Source of the DNA: Mesolinea sp040772305
Lineage (GTDB): Bacteria; Chloroflexota; Anaerolineae; Anaerolineales; Anaerolineaceae
Direction: 5' to 3'
Length of the DNA: 64,000 nucleotides
Assembly (NCBI GenBank): GCA_040772305.1
Contig: JAXGYK010000003.1
Location: 102,453-166,452, forward strand
The notes beneath the pieces are model-generated. The model did not search any database, had not been told where the DNA came from, and saw only the letters and a list, made by a program, of their open reading frames with translations. Positions 8,022 to 14,952 of the stretch are shown piece by piece (position 1 is the first letter of the stretch; each line of letters starts with the position of its first letter). A program made the position numbers and the translations under genes.

Positions 8022-9497
8022 CTAAGCCAGCACTTTTTCGTAAAAACCGTGGAGATCCTTCATGACCTGAACCAACGAGGGTTTATGCAGGTACATCATG
8101 TGCCCGGCTTCGTAAAAGCCCCATTCCACATTTTCCTCCAAGTTTTCGGGCAGGCCCATATGATCAAAGGTATAGCACGCTGCAAAATATGGGGTCGAGA
8201 GGTCATAGAGGCCAGCACAGACAAATACCCGCATCTGAGGGTTCATAGCAAATGCCTTACGCAGGTCCTCGGCAGCATTATGATAGCGGTTCATCTGCTT
8301 ATCAAAGGTCCAGCCCTTAAGTGACTTGATGATTTCATAGGGTAAATCGGTTTCAAAACCGAGTTCCCGGCGCACATAATCGTTAAATTGGGTAGCGTAG
8401 GCTCCCAGGGCTACATAGTAGCTGGGATCACGTTCATAGATATCATCTGCATGGTCATAATCCTGGCCGGTAATTCGGGTATCAAAACGGCCGATCGTCA
8501 GACGATCCTTACGGCGCAATTCCTTGCAGAAGCGGTGGATTTTAACGCGCAGGTTGCTTTCCTCCAGATATTCACGGGAGAGGCCGGTAAAGCGCGCCAA
8601 CTTGCCCACAATGCGCCGGCGTTCACTTTTGCTCAAGCGGCTGCCCTTGGCCAAGGCCAGCATGTATTCTCCCAGGGCGAATTCTTCAACATCCTTTTGC
8701 AGGCGCGGCAGATCATCCTTGTATTCCGGAGCCCCAAGACCATGGTACCAGGCACTGGTGGCGTAAGTGGGTAAAAAGAGGATATAAGGCCAGTCGTTAC
8801 CAACATCAAATCGCGCAGTCATAAAATTGAGAATGGTGGACACCAGTACCACACCGTTCAAGTACATACCGTAGCGGCTTTGCAGATGCTCAGCCAGCAT
8901 TGAGGCACGCGTGGTGCCGTAACTTTCGCCGATAAGGAACTTGGGGCTGGCCCAACGCTGATACCGCGTTACCACCAAGGCAATAAAAGCACCTACTGAC
9001 TCCGCGTCTTTTTCCGGTGAGTGGAAATCTGCCTCGGCTTCCCCAGGTACGGTGCGGCTGTAGCCGGTGGAGATGGGATCAATGTACAGCAGATCGGTGC
9101 TGTCCAGGAGGGTGTACTGGTTATCCACCAGTTCAAAAGGCGGCGGGGTAGGCCATCCATAGTCCTCCATCTCGACGCGGCGGGGACCGGTCATACCCAT
9201 GTGCATCCATATCGAGGATGATCCCGGGCCGCCGTTAAAACTGACCGTCAGGGGGCGTTTGGAAACAGGCTGTTCACTCTTTAGCTGGTAGTAAACATAG
9301 AAAAAGGCGGCTTTGGGTTTGACACCGAGTTTTTCGTCTTCAGCCTTAAAAACCATTATGCCAGTAGTGGCGCTGTAATCCAGCTGCTTGCCATTAACGA
9401 TGATGCTGTGCTCTGTAGTAGTCGCTTTATCCTCAGGCATCACAGGTTGAGAAGTATTATCAGGATTTTTCTCAGCATTTTTGCATTCTTCGGTCAT
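8022..9497 (-). CDS. S10-family serine carboxypeptidase-like protein
   Basis: 491 residues of the alpha/beta-hydrolase peptidase S10 type. The oxyanion motif FNGGPGSSS is near residue 90; the nucleophile Ser is in GESYGT near residue 192; the acid Asp is in GLYDLSTP near 430; and the His is in AGHMMYL near 466. S10 enzymes remove C-terminal residues at acidic pH. Bacterial members of this long form are usually annotated as carboxypeptidase-related and are poorly characterised. There is no clear signal peptide: the N-terminus is polar (MTEECKNAEKNP), so a cytoplasmic location is suggested. It stands alone between two terminator-like regions. Confidence 0.93.
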   Translation of the reverse strand: MTEECKNAEKNPDNTSQPVMPEDKATTTEHSIIVNGKQLDYSATTGIMVFKAEDEKLGVKPKAAFFYVYYQLKSEQPVSKRPLTVSFNGGPGSSSIWMHMGMTGPRRVEMEDYGWPTPPPFELVDNQYTLLDSTDLLYIDPISTGYSRTVPGEAEADFHSPEKDAESVGAFIALVVTRYQRWASPKFLIGESYGTTRASMLAEHLQSRYGMYLNGVVLVSTILNFMTARFDVGNDWPYILFLPTYATSAWYHGLGAPEYKDDLPRLQKDVEEFALGEYMLALAKGSRLSKSERRRIVGKLARFTGLSREYLEESNLRVKIHRFCKELRRKDRLTIGRFDTRITGQDYDHADDIYERDPSYYVALGAYATQFNDYVRRELGFETDLPYEIIKSLKGWTFDKQMNRYHNAAEDLRKAFAMNPQMRVFVCAGLYDLSTPYFAACYTFDHMGLPENLEENVEWGFYEAGHMMYLHKPSLVQVMKDLHGFYEKVLA

Positions 9498-9624
9498 GAT
9501 TTTGCTCCTTTTCAGCGGGATCAGGGGAGGTTCTGGCCCCTTTTCCGGGATTATACGATCGCAGATCAGTCAGCGGGGACTTTACAGCAAAAAATGTCTT
9601 CTGAGGCAGATCCAAAGTGTTTCG

Positions 9625-11238
9625 TTAGGGTGTTTTAATTCTGTAAAGCAGATATTGGTCTGCTTCTGCCCAAAGCTCATAGTTTTCCCAGAGATAGTCC
9701 AGAACAGCGTATAAGTTGTGATGCCCGGCAAAAGTTTGGCTTTGAAGGGCACGCTGTGCGGGGTTGATGGCCGGATAGTCGGGATAAACCCCGCTGGCAT
9801 CTACAACTACTGTCGGTTTCTGGCGGATGAGGTTCTCGAAGATGCGATCCTGCTGTGCCAAACCGATTGGGTCATTTTGGAGTTGGGGGTAAGAAAGGGC
9901 CCCATCAATCGAATTGCGATTTGCCAGGAGATTAGGACGCACGCCCCCTGCTAAAGTCCAGACAAGATCATCGGGTTGGGTATTCTCTGCCAAAAAAATG
10001 GAGAGTTCATCATGCAATGTGGCGCTGGGCCATCCTTGCCTCAAGCCAAGAGATAAGGATTTCAACGTAGACATCCATTCCGCTCGAAAAGCTATCAGCA
10101 AAGTAAGCAGAAGGAAGGTATTTACAGCAAGAGTACGCCATGTTTGACCTTGTGCTGCCGATAAGCTCCAATGCTGCAGGAGGCGCGCAAAGAAATAGGC
10201 GATCAGCAAGGTCATAATTGGACACCAGGAGATGTAGTAATGGGTGTAATTTCGCGCTGAGATGGAACTAAATGCGATTTCTGCGATAAATCCCAACACA
10301 AGCAAGGCCGCCAAGGCACTTTCTTGCGATTTTTTCTTGAACAAATCATATACGCTGAAAGCAAGACCCCCTGAAACAAAGATAAAGGTGGGCATAAACA
10401 GCTTGAATACGGCCAGAGTAGCTTGCGAAAACACCCTCTGAATAAAAGGAGGCCCTGGCGCAGAATAAGCAAAGTTATAGATGATTGCCGCTTCCCATAA
10501 AGCCTTCAGATTCCCCTGAGCCCAGAAGAATATCAGTAGCGGCAACGTAATCAGGATAAAGCCTGAGAAGACAAAGATGCCGTTCCGCAGAGCGGCTATA
10601 AAGCCATTGCGCCTCCAGCCTTGCAGGAGCAAGACTGCTATTGCTACTAATAGAGTAGCCGTATTGTTCGCCCGGTAGAAAAAGTTAATAGCCAGGCAGG
10701 CCCCCAAAAGGAGCCATTTTAACGTTTGAGCAGGCTTCTTCAAGAGTGAAAAAAAGGCCAGGAGCCCTAGCCAGGTAAATGGCAGCGAGAAGCCTTCAAC
10801 CGTATTGCCCTGACAGTAAACCTGTCTGAGGGCCAAATAACCAAGAAAAACACCCATGCTTGCAATCATTGGCCCCCAAAGGCCTGAAAGCAGCCGATAC
10901 GCAATAAAGATGGTCCCCACCAAGGAAAAGAAATCAAGAAACCAAATCCCCCATGGTGTATCGTTCCCCAGAAACATCCCCAAAGCATTGGTAAAAAAGA
11001 TGAGAGGAGGCTTGTTATCCCAAACCTGATCGTAGAGTCTGATGCCATTTAAGAGTTGGCGGCCACCGTACATAAAAAAACAGCTGTCAATTAAAGGCAG
11101 GTTACGGTTTGGATCAGCAGGAGATATAACAATAAATGCCAAAAGGCACAATAATGCGAGCAGAACCAAAGAAACGAACCAATTTGCTCTGTTCTTTTCT
11201 GCGCGTACAGGACGCCCTTCGCTACGATTTATCAGCAT
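9625..11238 (-). CDS. GT39-like integral membrane glycosyltransferase
   Basis: 537 residues with about ten membrane segments. A first segment at residues 20-42 is followed by an extracytoplasmic loop holding DSCFFMYGG and YDQVWDNKPPL, the acidic loop and KPP motif typical of dolichyl/undecaprenyl-phosphate-sugar transferases (GT39/ArnT/PMT superfamily). The C-terminal 130 residues are soluble. Such enzymes move a sugar from a lipid carrier to a protein or glycan at the outer face of the membrane. Acceptor and sugar are unknown. The ribosome site is AGGTAGGA before the ATG. It is not obviously in an operon. Confidence 0.85.
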   Translation of the reverse strand: MLINRSEGRPVRAEKNRANWFVSLVLLALLCLLAFIVISPADPNRNLPLIDSCFFMYGGRQLLNGIRLYDQVWDNKPPLIFFTNALGMFLGNDTPWGIWFLDFFSLVGTIFIAYRLLSGLWGPMIASMGVFLGYLALRQVYCQGNTVEGFSLPFTWLGLLAFFSLLKKPAQTLKWLLLGACLAINFFYRANNTATLLVAIAVLLLQGWRRNGFIAALRNGIFVFSGFILITLPLLIFFWAQGNLKALWEAAIIYNFAYSAPGPPFIQRVFSQATLAVFKLFMPTFIFVSGGLAFSVYDLFKKKSQESALAALLVLGFIAEIAFSSISARNYTHYYISWCPIMTLLIAYFFARLLQHWSLSAAQGQTWRTLAVNTFLLLTLLIAFRAEWMSTLKSLSLGLRQGWPSATLHDELSIFLAENTQPDDLVWTLAGGVRPNLLANRNSIDGALSYPQLQNDPIGLAQQDRIFENLIRQKPTVVVDASGVYPDYPAINPAQRALQSQTFAGHHNLYAVLDYLWENYELWAEADQYLLYRIKTP

Positions 11239-11484
11239 TTAATTCCTACCTCACCATCACATATAACAACATCATTAATCCCATTATATGGCATACGGTA
11301 TCTATCAGTTGTGTCAAGGACTTAAAACAAAAAATCTTTTTACAAAATCCGTTTCAAGGGAACTTTGTAAAATCCATTTTTTGAGCTCTCTTTATCACAA
11401 GGTAAACCCATACACATAAGTTCATTTCAGAAAAATGGCTGCTAATACCTTTTTCGAATACCTTGATAAAGGAGAGACTGCTAT

Positions 11485-11667
11485 ATGAGTATTTCGCGCA
11501 GAAAAGCCTTGTTTTTGACTTTACAAGAGTTGCTTAGCAGTCAAAGTGTTCCCCTCATCCTTTATCGAAGCAAGATTTGTGCTTTACACAAGTCTTTGAA
11601 GAATCAACTCACCTGCTTTCTGATGAAAGTCCTTCCCTTCAAAGAACATGGCTCCAGATTATTGTGA
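11485..11667 (+). CDS. Possible 60-residue small protein
   Basis: A good ribosome site (AAAGGAGAG) sits about eight bases before the ATG. The product is basic with hydrophobic patches (MSISRRKALFLTLQELL) and matches nothing I know. It is the only candidate gene in the 670-base stretch 11239-11910, which otherwise holds AT-rich sequence, the iteron-like box with palindrome, and the parB terminator. It could be chance. Confidence 0.25.
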   Translation: MSISRRKALFLTLQELLSSQSVPLILYRSKICALHKSLKNQLTCFLMKVLPFKEHGSRLL

Positions 11668-11801
11668 CCTATATTATACCTATACGCAATATTATAATCT
11701 AAGGAACACAATAATAAACACTTACGCAGCTGTTTGCATTGGTTTCAAAGAAAGCGTTTTGTTCTCTTTATCAATATGATCGCAGAGAAGTTAATCGTAT
11801 T

Positions 11802-11837
11802 TGTCATTTTGAGACTATGCCTGTGCCCATGGGCACA
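11802..11837. promoter_or_regulatory. Iteron-like box plus parS-like palindrome downstream of parB
   Basis: TGTCATTTTGAGAC (11802-11815) is identical to the core of the repeats inside the gene at 14953-17031. Six bases later comes the perfect 16-bp palindrome TGTGCCCATGGGCACA (11822-11837), which also occurs at 15183 and, with one change, at 13062. This pairing in a non-coding stretch shows that both elements have a DNA-level role. Confidence 0.75.
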
Positions 11838-11845
11838 GAGCTATG

Positions 11846-11877
11846 AAAAAAGGAGCTGCTCCAGTGGATTCAGCTCC
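11846..11877 (-). terminator. Intrinsic terminator of parAB
   Basis: A 7-bp GC-rich stem (GGAGCTG/CAGCTCC, 11852-11858 with 11871-11877) is followed on the minus strand by six T (11851-11846). It lies just past the parB stop. Confidence 0.8.
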
Positions 11878-11910
11878 CTTAACTGGACAAGATAATATTT
11901 GAAAATCTTC

Positions 11911-13050
11911 TTAATTTTGAATGCGGACTCTTAAAGCCTCTTGCAGGGCCTCCAGATTCGCCAGCAAAGCAGGCTGGTCCTCCTTACGGGTCTCGGAGAG
12001 CAAGGCATCGGCAATTGCACCGGCTTTATCTTCCTGGGGCACTTCATGGAAGCCAGTCAAGGCCTTACGCAAGGCCCGTCCATGTCGGGTCGCCGGGTCC
12101 AACGGTAAGCGCACAGCACGCTCGCGGGATCTGCCAACCAGGCGCTCCAGGAAGGCATGCACATCCAGGTAGGTGCGCCCGGGATGTTCAGCGTAATACA
12201 AAACTGCGGTCTGCCAATGCTTGCTGTCGTAAGCCATCAATTCGCGCAGGACACGCTCCGGCATCTCGGATCGATCAGCTGTTTCCAGGAGTTCGGGGGG
12301 CAGTTCAAAAAAGCGCATCAGGCGTCCATAGTAGGTGCGTTCCATACCTAGGACCTTTTGAAGCAAAGCACGCGTCTCTTCGCTGAGGCGCAGCTCGCTC
12401 ACCTGACGAAAGTATTCCGTTTCGTCTTGTCCGGGCTTGGGAACGAGCCCATTGGCCTCCAGAACCAGGCGTGCTGCTGCACGAGCTTTGCCCACTGGAG
12501 TCAGCTCTTTATAAGCCATGTTTTCCATGATCTGCTTTTCGAGACTGGGGGCATTATCCAGCAGAGCGAGCACGCAGGGTTCCTCGCGGTTGTCCTCAGT
12601 CAAAGCCCGGATGGCCGTAGCCCAAAAACGGCGTTCTCCGGTAAGCAGCATAAAGACGTCGCGTCCGTCTACTTGCATAACCTGACCAGTTACCGGCTTG
12701 ATCTGCCCTACATCGTGCAGCGATTCGCCTAAGGCAGCAAGCTCTTCCAGCTCGCGCTGGATAAGGGGATCGCTCTCACCCATAGCCTGCCAGAGCTGCA
12801 GAGTTTGCCGCCAATCACGGGCACCCTTATAAAAACCTTCCCGCAAGGCATAGGGGAGCATAAAGCGCGCCTGAAAACGATCCGGCCGCACCATAGAAAG
12901 AGGGACTTTATAAACACTCTGGCGGTTATTGACCAAACGCGGTCCTTCAGGCAAAGTGGCGCCCGAGTCTGCCAAAGTCCCCGAAGAGATGCTAAAGGCT
13001 TCGGTTGTACGGTTGATTAGCTCATCAAATTTTGGTTTTGCGGGGCTCAT
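11911..13050 (-). CDS. parB: ParB-like partition protein
   Basis: About 379 residues. The N-terminal ParB/Spo0J nuclease-like domain is recognisable: VPLSMVRPDRFQAR, then LGESLHDVGQIKPVTGQV with LLTGERRFWATAIRA (the GERR box), then the partner EKQIMENMAYKELTPVGKARAAA. A DNA-binding helical region follows, with the motif RTYYGRLMRFFELPPEL, and a helical tail. ParB binds parS and, in current models, uses CTP to spread as a clamp. The start is set at 13050 because AGAGAGG lies five bases before this ATG; an in-frame GTG two codons upstream is less well placed. The gene follows parA by 28 bases, with a parS-like palindrome between them. Confidence 0.9.
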   Translation of the reverse strand: MSPAKPKFDELINRTTEAFSISSGTLADSGATLPEGPRLVNNRQSVYKVPLSMVRPDRFQARFMLPYALREGFYKGARDWRQTLQLWQAMGESDPLIQRELEELAALGESLHDVGQIKPVTGQVMQVDGRDVFMLLTGERRFWATAIRALTEDNREEPCVLALLDNAPSLEKQIMENMAYKELTPVGKARAAARLVLEANGLVPKPGQDETEYFRQVSELRLSEETRALLQKVLGMERTYYGRLMRFFELPPELLETADRSEMPERVLRELMAYDSKHWQTAVLYYAEHPGRTYLDVHAFLERLVGRSRERAVRLPLDPATRHGRALRKALTGFHEVPQEDKAGAIADALLSETRKEDQPALLANLEALQEALRVRIQN

Positions 13051-13061
13051 GGTCACCTCTC

Positions 13062-13077
13062 TGTGCCCACGGGCACA
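13062..13077. promoter_or_regulatory. parS-like palindrome between parA and parB
   Basis: TGTGCCCACGGGCACA has 7-bp arms identical to those at 11822-11837 and 15183-15198; only the central pair differs. It lies one base beyond the parA stop codon and directly before the parB ribosome site. Chromosomal parS sites are also 16 bp and also begin TGT and end ACA. Confidence 0.75.
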
Positions 13078-13078
13078 C

Positions 13079-13909
13079 TTATTCCTGTCCTAGCTTGCCC
13101 AGCACTGCATCCACAAGGTTAGAGAAACAGCGATAGGCCTGGGATTTCTCAGGACAGAAAGAAAAGACATCTGTACCAGCTGTTGTCGCAGCAGAAATAT
13201 CAGCAAGATCTTTAATATAAGGAAGCAGCAGGTGGCCGTACATGCGCTCCATCGATTCGATCACATCCCGGCTTTGGCGGCGTACAATGCGGAAACGGCT
13301 GGGAATAATACCCAGAACGGAAAGGCTGGGATTCGTGCTTTCCCGTACAGCTTCTATCATACGCAGGATATCGGCCAACCCGATCAAGGACAGGCCGTCT
13401 GGCTCAATGGGGATCAAAACATGACTGGAAGCTACCAGAGAGTTTAGCGGAAGCATGCCGGCAGAAGGCGGGTTATCAATGATGATGTGGGCGTAATCGT
13501 TGCGGATAGGCTCCAAAAAGTAAGTCAGCTGAAAAGCGGGATCACTCTGAGCTTTTAAAGCCGCTTCAAGGCCTTCCATGCTGGATTTATTGGTGAGAAA
13601 CGTTTTCACTTTCTCCTGACGGTTACGAGGTATCAGGCTGTCAATGATCAAGCTCTCTGAGGCTATTGAACCCTCAGCGAGAGCCTGGGCAAAATTGGGC
13701 TGCGCAGTAATCGCGCGCTGGAATTCCTGCCCAAAGCCGCCCCCCATTGCTGTAATCGTGGCTGAAAGCTGGTCATCCATATCGATCAGCATCACGGGCC
13801 GGCCGCCAGGCTTCCGCGCCTCGTGCATTGCCAAACCAGCCGCCAAATTCACAGAGATTGTGGACTTGCCCACACCGCCCTTACGGTTGATCAAAGAAAT
13901 GATCGCCAT
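13079..13909 (-). CDS. parA: ParA-family partition ATPase
   Basis: 276 residues with the deviant Walker A KGGVGKSTISVNLA at residues 10-23, the Walker A' region MLIDMDDQ, and Walker B-like IIIDNPPSAG. The start has a strong ribosome site (GGAGGTAAAC before the ATG at 13909). There is no N-terminal HTH, so this is the short (type Ib or chromosomal) form, which cannot repress its promoter by an N-terminal HTH domain. Together with parB and the palindromes it makes a complete ParABS set. The 179-base gap to the divergent ATPase gene carries inverted-repeat operators. Confidence 0.93.
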   Translation of the reverse strand: MAIISLINRKGGVGKSTISVNLAAGLAMHEARKPGGRPVMLIDMDDQLSATITAMGGGFGQEFQRAITAQPNFAQALAEGSIASESLIIDSLIPRNRQEKVKTFLTNKSSMEGLEAALKAQSDPAFQLTYFLEPIRNDYAHIIIDNPPSAGMLPLNSLVASSHVLIPIEPDGLSLIGLADILRMIEAVRESTNPSLSVLGIIPSRFRIVRRQSRDVIESMERMYGHLLLPYIKDLADISAATTAGTDVFSFCPEKSQAYRCFSNLVDAVLGKLGQE

Positions 13910-13938
13910 GTTTACCTCCGCAGTTCTTTCTCTATTTT

Positions 13939-14038
13939 ACTTGAGTTGATTCTTTTTTCAAGGTAGACTGTTCTTATGACGTTATTTTAGAAGCACTTGA
14001 TTCAAGTAATTTGCTTTTCGATTTAACTTGACTTAAGT
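13939..14038. promoter_or_regulatory. Operator-like inverted repeats between parA and the ATPase gene
   Basis: ACTTGATTCAAGT (13995-14007) is a perfect odd-length palindrome. ACTTGACTTAAGT (14026-14038) is the same with one mismatch, 31 bases on. ACTTGAGTTGATT (13939-13951) is a weaker third copy. They lie between two divergent genes, as expected for a repressor site controlling both. The repressor is not identifiable from the sequence. Confidence 0.55.
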
Positions 14039-14088
14039 GAGCCTGTCATTGATACTCTTAAGGTAAGAACATGAATATATGGTGAGTT

Positions 14089-14907
14089 ATGGCAACTGTA
14101 ACTGATTTGCTCAATGCAAGTTTCTTGGATCATCCTTTCCAGAATTATACCGATACCCGCCTTTTTTATCCCGGACTGGCTGAACAACGCCGCGTTTTAG
14201 AACAGGCCGTACGCTTTCTGGAAGACCGCAAAGACCCGGCCAAAAACTTGGGCGTGATTGCCGGACCCAATGCCAGCGGAAAAAGCATGTTAGCCATGAA
14301 GTTGGCGGAATTGCAATTCACCTACCAGCCTAATGCAGGACATACCTACGGCCTGTACCTCAACACCAATAACTACACAGAGCCGCGCCACTTTTTAATG
14401 GCGGTTTTGGATCTCTTGGGCGCTCCCAGCCACCGCGCAAACAGCGTGCGCTTGGAAGCAATTTGTGAGCGCCTGGAAAACAATGATGACCGACTGCTGA
14501 TTGTTTTTGACGGCCCGCCTTTTGATCAGGAATATCTCACTTTTCTGCTCAATTGGAGCGCAGAGAACTACAAAAAAATTCAGGCGCTGATCTTCTTACA
14601 GGATCTCTACAACACTACCGCCAACATTGGATCTCTTAGCGCATTTTTGGGGCTCTACCTGCCCTTCCGAAGCCCCAGCCCGGTTGAGCTGAGCGCCTTG
14701 CTTTACTGGCGCATGCTTCTGGCTGGCGGTCAGGGCACCATGCCGCTTGACGAGGCGCGTCTGCTGGAAATTGGGCAAGAAGCAAAGGGGAATCTGCATA
14801 CTGCCCTGGAGCTGGCCCGCCGCGCTTTGGACGAAGTTTTAGAAACTGGACGTGATGCTGCCAGTTTAGCAGCCTTACGCCAGCAAATCGCTGGCCCAGG
14901 CAATTAA
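14089..14907 (+). CDS. AAA-type ATPase of the replicon-like module
   Basis: 272 residues. Walker A is GPNASGKS near residues 63-70, and Walker B-like LLIVFDGPP lies near residue 145. A C-terminal helical part has GNLHTALELARRAL, resembling the sensor-2/lid region of Orc1/Cdc6- and ExeA-type ATPases. No clear HTH is visible. The start at 14089 has GGTGAG before it; the upstream in-frame ATG at 14071 runs into a stop. It precedes the 692-residue gene by 45 bases, so the two are probably co-transcribed. By position I infer a loader or regulator working with that protein; transposition-type helper ATPases (TniB-like) are another possibility. Confidence 0.75.
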   Translation: MATVTDLLNASFLDHPFQNYTDTRLFYPGLAEQRRVLEQAVRFLEDRKDPAKNLGVIAGPNASGKSMLAMKLAELQFTYQPNAGHTYGLYLNTNNYTEPRHFLMAVLDLLGAPSHRANSVRLEAICERLENNDDRLLIVFDGPPFDQEYLTFLLNWSAENYKKIQALIFLQDLYNTTANIGSLSAFLGLYLPFRSPSPVELSALLYWRMLLAGGQGTMPLDEARLLEIGQEAKGNLHTALELARRALDEVLETGRDAASLAALRQQIAGPGN

Positions 14908-14952
14908 CATGGGTTTTGCTGTGCTACCCGATTATTAAGCACAGCCACATGT

